A stretch of 64,000 nt of DNA from Streptomyces sp. NBC_01465 (GCF_036227325.1 NZ_CP109467.1:4340001-4404000), one strand, 5' to 3'; shown: positions 19,045-28,118, counted from the stretch's first letter. The notes: generated by a model not told the origin, from the letters alone. Translations and numbers: made by a program.

Positions 19045-19084
19045 GATCGCGCTGGACTCCGCCGGGTCCAGCGCGATCTTTTTT
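19045..19084 (+). terminator. Intrinsic terminator downstream of bldC
   Basis: Perfect 13-bp stem (19045-19057 with 19066-19078), 8-base loop, then six Ts (19079-19084). It is the most canonical intrinsic terminator in the window. Confidence 0.88.
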
Positions 19085-19094
19085 GTGCCCTGTT

Positions 19095-19152
19095 GGGGAG
19101 CGCCGGGGGCTGCTGTGGGGGTTCTTTGGGGGGCCTGTGGGGCTGCTGGGGG
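19095..19152 (+). other. G-quadruplex-forming G-run cluster
   Basis: Six runs of 4-6 G at 19095-98, 19105-09, 19117-21, 19128-33, 19139-42 and 19148-52 with loops of 5-7 bases. This meets the usual G4 pattern several times over on the plus strand, just past the bldC terminator. Confidence 0.6.
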
Positions 19153-19349
19153 CCGGCCTTGCGGCGGCCGCTCCTGACTCCGAAGTCAGCTCCGTACAGG
19201 GGTGCAATTGCACATATTAAATTGGCCCGTTGTAGGGAGGGGGTAAGTTCACAGGTTCTCAAAACTCATGCCGTGACACCCGTCACACGACCTGACTCTT
19301 GCCAACTCCGAGCCTGCCACTCATCAACTGGGCTGTGGGCAGCCGTTGG

Positions 19350-19517
19350 TCACTTCGCCGGGGGACTTTGGTCCTCGGCCGCGCGCGGCTCCATGGCCAG
19401 GCGCAGGAGGCGGTGGCAGACAGGGCAGTGCCGGGTGAGGTGGCGATTGCCCACGGAGGCCGCCAGATGGGCGCGGAGGAGCGCGCGCGTCTCATGCCTC
19501 TGTGCAGACGCCGTCAT
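19350..19517 (-). CDS. Small DUF6274-type protein with CxxC motif
   Basis: 55 residues: MTASAQRHETRALLRAHLAA, then RHLTRHCPVCHRLLRLAME. The H-C-x2-C-H arrangement could bind one zinc ion. GGGAGG lies 6-7 bases before ATG 19517. It sits between bldC and hrpA, as similar small genes do in other streptomycetes (from memory). Function unknown. Confidence 0.7.
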   Translation of the reverse strand: MTASAQRHETRALLRAHLAASVGNRHLTRHCPVCHRLLRLAMEPRAAEDQSPPAK

Positions 19518-19583
19518 GTGCTGCCTCCCGCCTGTTCCCCTGTTGTCCGGAGTACCGGCGGCGGAAGGCGGAGTCAAGACGCA

Positions 19584-19616
19584 AGAAGGCCCGGATCCAG
19601 GGGATCCGGGCCTTCT
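19584..19616 (-). terminator. Terminator of tRNA-Asp
   Basis: 15-bp perfect stem (19584-19598 with 19602-19616), 3-base loop, 8 bases past the tRNA 3' end on its strand. Confidence 0.7.
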
Positions 19617-19623
19617 CTTACTG

Positions 19624-19698
19624 CGGTCCTGACGGGATTTGAACCCGCGGCCTCCACCTTGACAGGGTGGCGAGCACTCCAAACTGCTCCACAGGACC
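19624..19698 (-). tRNA. tRNA-Asp (GTC), copy 1
   Basis: Acceptor GGTCCTG/CAGGACC, anticodon loop CTGTCAA in stem CCACC/GGTGG, T-loop GTTCAAATC. No encoded CCA. Identical in sequence to the copy at 25009-25083. It lies between hrpA and the DUF6274 gene with its own terminator. Confidence 0.96.
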
Positions 19699-19789
19699 TG
19701 GCTTGCAGCCGGTATGTCCGCTTGCGCTTGGCTGCGAGACAGACTGTACAGCAGGTCAGGGCCCCCGGTCGAACTCGATACGGAAGGGC

Positions 19790-22700
19790 TCAGCGGACCC
19801 CGGCGACCGCCTGGTCGATGGCCTTCACGATGCGCTTGTCGGAGACCGGATGGGCGGTGCCGAGCGCATGCGCGAAGTAGCTGACGCGCAGCTCCTCGAG
19901 CATCCAGCGGATGTCCAGGACCTCCTGGGGGACGGGCCTGCCCTGCGGCATCTGCTCCAGGAGCCAGGCGTACTCGTCCTGCATCTCGTGGACCTTCTCC
20001 ATGCGCGTGGTGTCCCGCTGGACGGCCGTCGGCATCTGCTGCAGACGGCGGTCGGCGGCCACCAGGTAGCGCATCAGGTCGGCGAGCCGGCGCAGGCCGG
20101 TGGCCGTGACGAAGCCCGGTTTGACCAAGGTCGCCAACTGGGTGCGTACGTCCTGGACGTTGGCGACCAGCGTGAGGCTGTTCGTCGACTTCAGGCGGCG
20201 CTCGCAGGCCTGCCAGGCGGCCAGGATCTGCTGCACCTGGTCGACCGTGCGGATGGTCAGCTCCACGAGGTCCGTGCGGACCTTGTCGAACAGCTTGCGG
20301 AAGGACTCCTCGTCCCAGGCCGGGCCGCCGTGGTCGGCGATCAGCTTGTCCGCGGCGGCCGTCGCGCAGTCCTCGAAGAGGGCCTGGACGGAGCCGTGGG
20401 GGTTGCGGGAGAGGGCGAGCTTCGCCTGGTTCGTCAGGCGGTCCGAGGCGAACTTGGCGGGGTTCACCGGGATGTTGAGCATGATCAGCCTGCGGGTGCC
20501 GCGCCACATCGCCTGCTGCTGCTCGGCCTCGGTGTCGTAGAGCCGTACGGAGACGGTCTCGCCCGCGTCGACCAGTGCGGGGTAGGCCTTCACCGGCTGG
20601 CCCGCCCTGCGGGTCTCGAAGAGGCGGGGGAGCGTGCCGATCGTCCAGGCCGTGAGGCCCGTGCGCTCGATGGACTCGCCGCCGCCCGCCTCCGCGGTCG
20701 CCGCTGCCGCCTTGGAGAGCGCCTGCCGGGCCTTGGGGCGGAGCTGGAGCTTGAGAGCCTCCAGGTCCTTGTCCTCGGCGAGCTTGCGGCGGCGTTCGTC
20801 GGTGATCCGGAAGGTGATCTTGAGGTGGTCGGGGACCCGGGTCAGGTCGAAGTCCTCGTCCGTGACCGGGACTCCGACCATTCGCTGCAGCTCGCGCGCG
20901 AGCGTGAGGGGGAGCGGCTCCTGGAGGGGGACGGCGCGGTCCAGGAAGGCGGTCGCGTAGTTCGGGGCCGGTACGTAGTGGCGGCGGATCGGCTTCGGGA
21001 GGGAGCGGATCAGCTCGGTGACCACTTCCTCGCGCAGGCCCGGGATCTGCCAGTCGAAGCCCTCGGAGGTGACCTGGTTGAGGACCTGGAGGGGGATGTG
21101 GACGGTGACGCCGTCGGCGTCCGCGCCCGGCTCGAACTGGTACGTGACGCGGAACTTCAGCTTTCCCTGGCGCCAGGAGTCCGGGTAGTCGTCCTTGGTG
21201 ACCGCGCCGGCCTTCTCGTTGATGAGCATGGAGCGCTCGAAGTCGAGTGCTTCCGGCTCGTCGCGCTGCTTCTTCTTCCACCAGGAGTCGAAGTGCGCGC
21301 CGGAGACGACGTGCTCGGGGATCCGCTGGTCGTAGAAGTCGTAGAGCGTCTCGTCGTCGACGAGGATGTCGCGGCGCCGTGCGCGGTGCTCCAACTCCTC
21401 GACCTCGGTGAGGAGTTTGCGGTTGTCGGAGAAGAATTTGTGGTGCGTGCGCCAGTCGCCCTCGACGAGCGCGTTGCGAATGAAAAGTTCGCGCGACGCC
21501 TCGGGGTCGATGCGGCCGAAGTTGATTTTGCGCTGGACGACGATCGGGACGCCGTACAGCGTCACCTTCTCGTACGCCATCACGGCGGCCTGGTCCTTCT
21601 CCCAGTGCGGCTCGCTGTACGTGCGCTTCACCAGATGCTGGGCGAGCGGCTCGACCCACTCCGGCTCGATCTTGGCGTTGACGCGGGCCCAGAGGCGGGA
21701 CGTCTCGACCAGCTCGGCCGACATCACGAGCTTGGGCTGCTTCTTGAAGAGCGCCGAGCCGGGGAAGATCGCGAACTTGGCGCTGCGGGCGCCGAGGTAC
21801 TCGTTCTTCTCGGTGTCCTTCAGCCCGATGTGGGAGAGGAGGCCCGCGAGGAGCGAGGTGTGGACGGACTGCTCGGGGGCGTCCTCCTCGTTCAGGTGGA
21901 TGCCCATGGTCTTGGCGACCGAGCGGAGCTGCGCGTAGATGTCCTGCCACTCGCGGATGCGCAGGAAGTTGAGGTACTCCTGCTTGCACATCCGGCGGAA
22001 GCTGGAGGAGCCGCGCTCCTTCTGCTGCTCGCGGACGTAGCGCCAGAGGTTGAGGTACGCGAGGAAGTCGGACGTCTCGTCCTTGAAGCGGGCGTGGTTC
22101 TGGTCGGCCTGCTGCTGCTTCTCCGAGGGGCGCTCGCGCGGGTCCTGGATGGAGAGGGCGGCGGCGATGACCATGACTTCACGTGCGCAGCCGTTGCGGT
22201 CCGCTTCGAGGACCATGCGGGCCAGGCGGGGGTCGACGGGGAGCTGGGAGAGCTTGCGGCCCTCCTGCGTGAGGCGCTTCTTCGGGTCCTTCTCGGTCGG
22301 GTCGAGCGCGCCGAGCTCCTGGAGCAGCTGCACGCCGTCGCGGATGTTGCGGTGGTCCGGAGGGTCGATGAAGGGGAACTTTTCGATCTCGCCGAGGCCG
22401 GCCGCGGTCATCTGGAGGATGACGGACGCCAGGTTCGTACGGAGGATCTCGGCGTCCGTGAACTCCGGGCGGGTGAGGAAGTCGTCCTCGGAGTAGAGGC
22501 GGATGCAGATGCCGTCGGACGTACGGCCGCAGCGGCCCTTGCGCTGGTTGGCGCTCGCCTGCGAGACCGGCTCGATGGGCAGGCGCTGCACCTTGGTGCG
22601 ATGGCTGTAGCGGGAGATGCGGGCCGTGCCGGGGTCGATGACGTACTTGATGCCCGGGACGGTGAGGGAGGTCTCGGCGACGTTGGTGGCCAGGACGACG

Positions 22701-23722
22701 CGTCTGCCGGTGTGCTGCTGGAAGACGCGGTGCTGCTCGGCGTGCGAGAGGCGGGCGTAGAGGGGGAGGACCTCGGTGAGGCGGAGGTTCTTCTTGTTGA
22801 GCGCGTCCGCGGTGTCACGGATCTCGCGCTCGCCGGAGAGGAAGACCAGGATGTCGCCGGGGCCCTCGTGCTGGAGCTCGTCGACGGCGTCGCAGATGGC
22901 GGTGATCTGGTCGCGGTCGGAGTCGTCCCCTTCCTCTTCGAGGAGGGGCCGGTAGCGGACCTCGACGGGGTACGTACGCCCGCTGACCTCGACGATCGGG
23001 GCGTCACCGAAGTGGCGCGAGAAGCGCTCGGGGTCGATGGTCGCCGAGGTGATGACGACCTTCAAGTCCGGCCGCTTGGGCAGGAGTTGGGCGAGATAGC
23101 CGAGCAGGAAGTCGATGTTCAGCGACCGCTCGTGGGCCTCGTCGATGATGATCGTGTCGTACGCGCGCAGCTCGCGGTCCGTCTGGATCTCGGCGAGCAG
23201 GATGCCGTCCGTCATCAGCTTGACGAAGGTGGAGTCCTGATTGACCTGGTCGGTGAATCTGACCTTCCAGCCGACCGCCTCCCCGAGCGGCGTCTTCATC
23301 TCGTCCGCGATGCGCTCGGCGACCGTACGGGCGGCGATCCGGCGGGGCTGGGTGTGCCCGATCATCCCGCGGACCCCGCGCCCCAGCTCCAGACAGATCT
23401 TCGGGATCTGCGTCGTCTTGCCGGAGCCGGTCTCGCCCGCGACGATCACGACCTGGTGGTCCCGTATCGCCTCGGCGATCTCGTCCTTCTTCTGGCTCAC
23501 CGGGAGCTGCTCGGGATACGTGATCGCGGGCAGGCGTTCGCCGCGCCTGCGCATCCGTACGGCGGACTTCTCCGCCTCGGCGGCGATGTCGTCCAGGACG
23601 GCCTGGCGCGCCTCGGGTTTACGGATACGGCGGGCGCCCTCGAGACGCCGGCCGAGCCGGTGCGCATCGCGCAGCGACGCCTCGTTGAGCGTGGCCTGGA
23701 GATCAGCGAAGGAAGTAGACAT
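19790..23722 (-). CDS. hrpA: ATP-dependent RNA helicase HrpA
   Basis: 1310 residues, full length for HrpA. DEAH-family motifs in order: GETGSGKTTQIPK (~95-107), TQPRRIAA, DEAHERS, SATID, VLATNVAETSLTVPG, QRKGRCGRTSDG. After the helicase core come the HA2/OB region and the long C-terminal domain typical of bacterial HrpA (DUF3418-like), involved in E. coli in ribosome or mRNA handling. ATG 23722 starts MSTSFADLQATL. Divergent from the membrane protein gene at 23823. Confidence 0.95.
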   Translation of the reverse strand: MSTSFADLQATLNEASLRDAHRLGRRLEGARRIRKPEARQAVLDDIAAEAEKSAVRMRRRGERLPAITYPEQLPVSQKKDEIAEAIRDHQVVIVAGETGSGKTTQIPKICLELGRGVRGMIGHTQPRRIAARTVAERIADEMKTPLGEAVGWKVRFTDQVNQDSTFVKLMTDGILLAEIQTDRELRAYDTIIIDEAHERSLNIDFLLGYLAQLLPKRPDLKVVITSATIDPERFSRHFGDAPIVEVSGRTYPVEVRYRPLLEEEGDDSDRDQITAICDAVDELQHEGPGDILVFLSGEREIRDTADALNKKNLRLTEVLPLYARLSHAEQHRVFQQHTGRRVVLATNVAETSLTVPGIKYVIDPGTARISRYSHRTKVQRLPIEPVSQASANQRKGRCGRTSDGICIRLYSEDDFLTRPEFTDAEILRTNLASVILQMTAAGLGEIEKFPFIDPPDHRNIRDGVQLLQELGALDPTEKDPKKRLTQEGRKLSQLPVDPRLARMVLEADRNGCAREVMVIAAALSIQDPRERPSEKQQQADQNHARFKDETSDFLAYLNLWRYVREQQKERGSSSFRRMCKQEYLNFLRIREWQDIYAQLRSVAKTMGIHLNEEDAPEQSVHTSLLAGLLSHIGLKDTEKNEYLGARSAKFAIFPGSALFKKQPKLVMSAELVETSRLWARVNAKIEPEWVEPLAQHLVKRTYSEPHWEKDQAAVMAYEKVTLYGVPIVVQRKINFGRIDPEASRELFIRNALVEGDWRTHHKFFSDNRKLLTEVEELEHRARRRDILVDDETLYDFYDQRIPEHVVSGAHFDSWWKKKQRDEPEALDFERSMLINEKAGAVTKDDYPDSWRQGKLKFRVTYQFEPGADADGVTVHIPLQVLNQVTSEGFDWQIPGLREEVVTELIRSLPKPIRRHYVPAPNYATAFLDRAVPLQEPLPLTLARELQRMVGVPVTDEDFDLTRVPDHLKITFRITDERRRKLAEDKDLEALKLQLRPKARQALSKAAAATAEAGGGESIERTGLTAWTIGTLPRLFETRRAGQPVKAYPALVDAGETVSVRLYDTEAEQQQAMWRGTRRLIMLNIPVNPAKFASDRLTNQAKLALSRNPHGSVQALFEDCATAAADKLIADHGGPAWDEESFRKLFDKVRTDLVELTIRTVDQVQQILAAWQACERRLKSTNSLTLVANVQDVRTQLATLVKPGFVTATGLRRLADLMRYLVAADRRLQQMPTAVQRDTTRMEKVHEMQDEYAWLLEQMPQGRPVPQEVLDIRWMLEELRVSYFAHALGTAHPVSDKRIVKAIDQAVAGVR

Positions 23723-23822
23723 ACCTGATCCAGGATCTCACCCCGCGCAAACGACTGGCGAACGGATTTGTGCGCGGCGGACAGGCCGAGAAGTCCTGAT
23801 ATGAGTGGTTTAGCGTGAGTCC

Positions 23823-24857
23823 ATGCCCGATCAGACAGATCAGCACGGCGCACACGGACGGCCTCCGACCAGGGCGGAACGCTGGGCGACGGTGAAGAAG
23901 TCCCCGTTCTTCCCCGCGACGGTCCTGGTCTTCATCCTGGCCGCAGCGGCGGGCCTCTTCGCCGGCTCGTACACCTACGCCATGGCGAACCCGACCCCGC
24001 ACCGCATCCCGGCCGCGGTCGTCGGCTCGTACGACACCGCCGCCGGGCGGCAGTTCGTCGGCGGGATGGAGAAGGCGCTCGACGCCTCGCTGCGGCTGCA
24101 CAGCTATCCGACGTACGGACAGGCCCGCCGCGCCGTCGAGGAGCAGCAGGTCTTCGCGATCGTCCAGGTACGGGACGCGGACGTCCTCCTCGACGTCTCC
24201 GGGGCCTCGGGCGCATCGGTCGCCCAGGTGATCGCCGAGAGCGGGGCCGCGGTCGGCAAGGCGACCGGGCAGACGGTGGTGGTGCGGGACATCAAGCCGC
24301 TCCAGAAGGGCGACCCGCGGGGCCTCGCGCTCTTCTACATCTCGCTCGCCGCGGTGATCATCGGCTTCGTCGGCGCGATCCAGCTGAGCGTCCACGCCCG
24401 CGCTCTCAACCCGCTGGAACGCATCGCTTTCACCGTCGCCTACTCCCTGCTGGGAGCCTTCGCCATCGCGGCGGTGGTGGACTGGCTGCTCGGCGCGCTC
24501 GACCTGCCGTTCATGGAGTCCTGGTCGATCCTGGCGCTCACGATGTTCACCTCGGGCATGGTCTTCACGATGTTCAACACCCTGATGGGCCGCTGGGCGA
24601 TGATCCCCACCTGGGGCCTGATGGTGCTCCTGGGCAACCCGTCGTCGGGCGGCGCGGTCTCCTGGCCGCTGCTCCCCTCCGTACTGGGCCACATCGGCAG
24701 ATGGCTCCCGCCGGGCGCCTCGATCAACGCCCAGCACACCGCGGTCTACTTCGGCGGACACCAGCACGCCCTGCCGTTCCTGGTCCTGGCGGCCTGGGCG
24801 CTGCTGTCCTGCGGGGTCTTCTGGATGTGGCGGCACCGGCATCCGGGCGGGCGCTGA
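23823..24857 (+). CDS. ABC-2/SNG1-like (DUF3533) membrane protein
   Basis: 344 residues. One N-terminal helix (VLVFILAAAAGLFAGSYTYA, ~31-50), an extracytoplasmic domain of about 130 residues, then five or six helices to the end. This is the shape of Pip/SNG1/ABC-2 permease-like proteins that lack their own ATPase. No neighbouring ATPase exists here. ATG 23823 is preceded by TAGCGT (23811-23816) only 6 bases away, so transcription may be leaderless. Role, perhaps in export or resistance, is uncertain. Confidence 0.75.
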   Translation: MPDQTDQHGAHGRPPTRAERWATVKKSPFFPATVLVFILAAAAGLFAGSYTYAMANPTPHRIPAAVVGSYDTAAGRQFVGGMEKALDASLRLHSYPTYGQARRAVEEQQVFAIVQVRDADVLLDVSGASGASVAQVIAESGAAVGKATGQTVVVRDIKPLQKGDPRGLALFYISLAAVIIGFVGAIQLSVHARALNPLERIAFTVAYSLLGAFAIAAVVDWLLGALDLPFMESWSILALTMFTSGMVFTMFNTLMGRWAMIPTWGLMVLLGNPSSGGAVSWPLLPSVLGHIGRWLPPGASINAQHTAVYFGGHQHALPFLVLAAWALLSCGVFWMWRHRHPGGR

Positions 24858-24877
24858 GATTCCGTACGTACGCGAAA

Positions 24878-24904
24878 GGCCCCGACCGTGACGGTCGGGG
24901 CCTC
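24878..24904. terminator. Bidirectional terminator
   Basis: 12-bp perfect stem (24878-24889 with 24893-24904) and 3-base loop between the membrane protein gene and the convergent tRNA cluster. Confidence 0.72.
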
Positions 24905-24912
24905 TGTCGCTG

Positions 24913-24986
24913 TGGCTGGGGCCGGGGTCGAACCGGCGACCTATCGCTTTTCAGGCGATCGCTCGTACCAACTGAGCTACCCAGCC
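24913..24986 (-). tRNA. tRNA-Phe (GAA)
   Basis: Acceptor GGCTGGG/CCCAGCC, anticodon loop CTGAAAA in stem ATCGC/GCGAT, T-loop GTTCGAC. Last gene of a Glu-Asp-Phe cluster; no encoded CCA. Confidence 0.96.
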
Positions 24987-25008
24987 ACGCAGATCTTGCG
25001 ATCTGCAG

Positions 25009-25083
25009 CGGTCCTGACGGGATTTGAACCCGCGGCCTCCACCTTGACAGGGTGGCGAGCACTCCAAACTGCTCCACAGGACC
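25009..25083 (-). tRNA. tRNA-Asp (GTC), copy 2
   Basis: Same sequence as copy 1 at 19624-19698, here in the middle of the Glu-Asp-Phe cluster, 22 bases before tRNA-Phe. Confidence 0.96.
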
Positions 25084-25122
25084 AAGCAATGTGCGAGAAC
25101 CAGTCTCGCACACAGTGATGCG

Positions 25123-25195
25123 TGCCCCCAACGGGATTCGAACCCGTGCTACCGCCTTGAAAGGGCGGCGTCCTGGGCCACTAGACGATGAGGGC
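25123..25195 (-). tRNA. tRNA-Glu (TTC)
   Basis: Acceptor GCCCTCA/TGGGGGC with one G-T pair, anticodon loop CTTTCAA in stem CCGCC/GGCGG, T-loop GTTCGAA. First gene of the cluster; promoter must lie in the gap before 25276. Confidence 0.96.
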
Positions 25196-25276
25196 TAATT
25201 GGCCCGCCTGTGCGCCTTGCAGCGCGTCGGGGACGTGAGAAGCATATGGGATGCGGGGACCGTTCGCCAAAACGGT

Positions 25277-26833
25277 TTAGGGGGAGGTGGGGGAGGGGGT
25301 CGTGGAAGGGGTGGCGCCCGGCTGGTTGTCGGCCGGGAGGTGGCGGCTGACCTCGGCCGTTGTCAGGCCCAGGCCGCCCAGGGTGATCTCGTCCCAGGCC
25401 TGCAGGTGCTTGGTGGCGCTGTCCAGGTAGAGGACCGAGGCGCGGATCTTCTCCGGGTGTTTGTTCTGTACGGCGCGCAGGCCGCCGCCGCCCGTGGAGC
25501 CCTCGACCTTGAGGCGGGTGCCGTGCTTGAGGACGTCGGTCTCGCGGTGGTGGACGTGGCCCGCGAGGACCAGGGGGACCGTGCCGTCCGTTTCGCGGGC
25601 CGCGGTGGGTTCGTGGGCCACCGCGATGTCGACCGGGGTGCCGGAGAGCTGCTGGTTGCGGAGGGCGGCGGCCAGGCGGAGGCCCGCCAGGCGTTCCGCT
25701 GCGTCGCCGCCGGGGGCCGTCGAGCGGTCCGGGGTGAACTGGGGGTCGCCGGTGCCGGCGATGCGCAGGCCGTCGATGGTGACCGCCTTGCCGTTGTCCA
25801 GGACGTGGGCGTTCTTGAGGCGGGAGAGGTAGCGCTGGGTCTCGGCGGAGTCGTGGTTCCCGCGGACCCAGACGTAGGGGGCGCCGAGGGTCGTGACCGG
25901 GTCCAGGAAGTGGTTCTCGGCGGCGCTGCCGTGGTCCATCGTGTCGCCGGAGTCGATGATCACGTCGATGTCGTACTGGTCCACCAGGGAGCCGATGATC
26001 TGCCACGCGGCCGGGTTGAGGTGGATGTCCGAGACGTGCAGGACGCGGATGTTGGCGGCGCTGGGCTGGTAGGCGGGGAGCGTGGACGTGGCGTCGTACA
26101 GGCGTGTGACGTTGGTGACCAGGCGGGCCAGTTCCTGCTGGTAGACGTCGAACTCCGTGACGATCGAGCGGGCGTTGCCGATCAGCTGGGGCGCCGAGGC
26201 GAGCAGGCCCGAGTACTTGGGCTCCAGGACGGACTTCGGGTTCCAGGTCGCGTACGCGGAGACGCCCGAGGCCGTCAGGAGCGCGAGCGCCAGGGCGCCG
26301 GCGGTGAGGGCGGGGCGGGGGCGGCGGTAGACCACGAGGCCCAGGGTGGTGGCGCCGGCGATCACGGCGGCGCAGGAGCGCAGCGCGAGGTCGACGGTGC
26401 CGTGCTCTACGTCGCCGGCGATCTCGTCCTGGAGGCCGGTGATGCGTTCGGGGTGCTGGACCAGGGCCTGGGAGCGGGCCGGGTCGAGGCGGTCGACGTC
26501 CACGTCGAGGCGGATGGGGGCCGTGTGGGACTTGAGCTCCAGGGCGCCCAGGGGAGAGATGTTGATTTTGGTGCCGCCGTGGAGCGAGGGGCGCAGAGTC
26601 ATGGTGGTGTCCATGGGGCCGACCGGGGTGCGGACGTTGCCGACGGTGAGGAGGCCGAGCCAGGCGCCGAGGAGGACCACCGCCACCAGGCCGGACGCTC
26701 TGGCCCAGGGGTGCGGGGGGTGGGTGAGCGCCGAGGTGGGTGCGGGGCGCGTGGGGTGGAGGCGGGCGGTGACTTGCCGGAGCAGTTCGACGGCACGCAT
26801 TGGGCCCGTATGCCCAGCCGGTGAGGCGGTCAT
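25277..26833 (-). CDS. Membrane-anchored metallophosphoesterase
   Basis: 518 residues. A transmembrane helix at about 46-65, an extracytoplasmic loop, and two more helices at about 152-170 and 175-195 precede a calcineurin-like phosphoesterase domain. Metal ligands are seen in DIH (269-271), GDTMDHG (296-302), GNHD (325-328), the histidine of VAHEP and GHVHH (~433). The C-terminus is low-complexity Pro/Ser/Thr. Substrate unknown. ATG 26833 faces away from the zincin/crcB genes, which start 26 bases off. Confidence 0.88.
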   Translation of the reverse strand: MTASPAGHTGPMRAVELLRQVTARLHPTRPAPTSALTHPPHPWARASGLVAVVLLGAWLGLLTVGNVRTPVGPMDTTMTLRPSLHGGTKINISPLGALELKSHTAPIRLDVDVDRLDPARSQALVQHPERITGLQDEIAGDVEHGTVDLALRSCAAVIAGATTLGLVVYRRPRPALTAGALALALLTASGVSAYATWNPKSVLEPKYSGLLASAPQLIGNARSIVTEFDVYQQELARLVTNVTRLYDATSTLPAYQPSAANIRVLHVSDIHLNPAAWQIIGSLVDQYDIDVIIDSGDTMDHGSAAENHFLDPVTTLGAPYVWVRGNHDSAETQRYLSRLKNAHVLDNGKAVTIDGLRIAGTGDPQFTPDRSTAPGGDAAERLAGLRLAAALRNQQLSGTPVDIAVAHEPTAARETDGTVPLVLAGHVHHRETDVLKHGTRLKVEGSTGGGGLRAVQNKHPEKIRASVLYLDSATKHLQAWDEITLGGLGLTTAEVSRHLPADNQPGATPSTTPSPTSP

Positions 26834-26859
26834 GCGGGGTCGTGGCCGACAATGGGCGC

Positions 26860-27210
26860 GTGCTGGAGATGACGCGTGAGGAGTTCGAAGAGCTTGTCGG
26901 CGAGGCGCTCGACCGTATTCCGCCTGAGCTGACGCGGTTGATGGACAACGTGGCCGTCTTCGTGGAGGACGAGCCGGCCAGTGACGACCCCGAGCTGCTC
27001 GGGCTCTACGAGGGGACCCCGCTGACCGATCGCGGGGAGTGGTACGCGGGGGTGCTGCCCGACCGCATCACCATCTACCGGGGGCCGACGCTGCGGATGT
27101 GCGAGGACAGGGACGAGGTGGTCGCGGAGACCGAGATCACCGTCGTTCATGAAATCGCTCATCACTTCGGGATCGACGACGAGCGGCTGCACGCACTGGG
27201 GTACGGGTGA
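26860..27210 (+). CDS. Minimal zincin metallopeptidase family protein
   Basis: 116 residues. The zinc site [18 protein letters not shown] near the C-terminus has HExxH plus a third acidic ligand. The N-terminus ([21 protein letters not shown]) is typical of this small single-domain family, common in actinobacteria, often annotated simply as metallopeptidase. GTG 26860 is chosen over ATG 26869; GACAAT stands 6 bases before it, suggesting a leaderless transcript. Its stop overlaps the first crcB start (GTGA), so it heads a three-gene operon. Proteolytic activity unproven. Confidence 0.85.
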   Translation: MLEMTREEFEELVGEALDRIPPELTRLMDNVAVFVEDEPASDDPELLGLYEGTPLTDRGEWYAGVLPDRITIYRGPTLRMCEDRDEVVAETEITVVHEIAHHFGIDDERLHALGYG

Positions 27211-27683
27211 GCGAGGCCGCCGGAGCCGCGGAGGCTGTTGATCCGGACGTCGATCTGCATGTCGCCGCGCAGCGCGCCGAGACCGTCGGCGGCGCCAAGT
27301 GGGGTGTGCTGGCGGTCATTTCGGCCGGGGGCGCTCTCGGGGCCTGTGCGCGGTACGGGCTGGCGTTGGCGTGGCCCGTCGCCGAGGGGGCCTTTCCTTG
27401 GACGACTCTGGTCGTGAATGTCGTCGGGTGCGCGCTCATCGGGGTGCTGATGGTGCTGGTGAGCGAGGGCGGGCGCAGTGCGCATCCGCTGGTGCGGCCG
27501 TTTCTGGGGGTGGGGGTGCTCGGGGGGTTCACGACGTTTTCCACGTACGCCCTCGAAGTCTCGCGGCTGCTGGCGCGGCACGAGGCGGGGACCGCGCTGG
27601 CGTACGCGGGCGGGACGCTTGTGGGCGCGATCGGTGCGGTGTGGGCGGCCGCCTCGGTGACCCGGCGGGTGGTCGCGCGGTGA
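27207..27683 (+). CDS. crcB: Fluoride channel subunit CrcB/Fluc (long form)
   Basis: 158 residues with four hydrophobic segments after a ~30-residue polar extension. Fluc hallmarks: [28 protein letters not shown] and [11 protein letters not shown] with the pore phenylalanine box. Exports fluoride as part of a dual-topology or paired dimer. GTG 27207 overlaps the peptidase stop; the stop overlaps the next crcB by GTGA. Two adjacent genes mean a heterodimeric channel is likely. Confidence 0.93.
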   Translation: MSEAAGAAEAVDPDVDLHVAAQRAETVGGAKWGVLAVISAGGALGACARYGLALAWPVAEGAFPWTTLVVNVVGCALIGVLMVLVSEGGRSAHPLVRPFLGVGVLGGFTTFSTYALEVSRLLARHEAGTALAYAGGTLVGAIGAVWAAASVTRRVVAR

Positions 27684-28045
27684 ACTGGGTGCTCGTGGTG
27701 GTGGGTGCCATGGTCGGGGCGCCGCTGCGGTATCTGACCGACCGGGCCGTGCAGGCGCGGCACGACTCCGTTTTTCCGTGGGGGACCTTCACCGTGAACG
27801 CCGCCGGGAGCTTCGTGCTCGGGGCGCTGGCCGGGGCGGCCGTCTCCTCGGGGCCTTACGCGCTGCTCGGGACCGGGCTCTGCGGGGCGCTCACCACGTA
27901 CTCGACGTTCAGTTACGAGACGCTGCGGCTGGCCGAGCGGGGCGGGACGTTCCTGGCGGCGGCCAATGTGGGGGCGTCCCTGCTGGTGGGGCTCGGGTCG
28001 GTGTTCCTGGGGTCGGAGCTGGCCGCGGCGCTGGTCGCCCAGTAG
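27680..28045 (+). CDS. crcB: Fluoride channel subunit CrcB/Fluc (short form)
   Basis: 121 residues, four helices, with [28 protein letters not shown] and [13 protein letters not shown]. Partner of the upstream subunit, expected to insert in the opposite orientation so the pair forms one channel. GTG 27680 is fixed by the GTGA overlap. No fluoride riboswitch is seen ahead of the operon. Confidence 0.93.
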   Translation: MNWVLVVVGAMVGAPLRYLTDRAVQARHDSVFPWGTFTVNAAGSFVLGALAGAAVSSGPYALLGTGLCGALTTYSTFSYETLRLAERGGTFLAAANVGASLLVGLGSVFLGSELAAALVAQ

Positions 28046-28118
28046 GGCGTGTCCCCGGGTGGGGAAAGGGAGTTGGGAGGGTGAACCCACTCAGCCGTGC
28101 CCCCGGAGGTGGTGCCCC

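Larger units (their letters stand above)
18929..19349. other. Gene-free gap between bldC and the convergent DUF6274 gene
   Basis: About 420 bases. It holds the bldC terminator (19045-19084), a cluster of six G-runs (19095-19152), a less GC-rich stretch around 19205-19225 and an inverted repeat GTGAC/GTCAC near 19273-19286. No open frame with coding bias was found. Confidence 0.6.

Noticed and set aside
19667-23728. 1353-codon plus-strand frame across hrpA
   Set aside because: Antisense shadow of hrpA, which has all helicase motifs.
26860-28118. Fluoride riboswitch before the crcB pair
   Set aside because: The upstream gap is 26 bases and lacks the conserved pseudoknot sequences.
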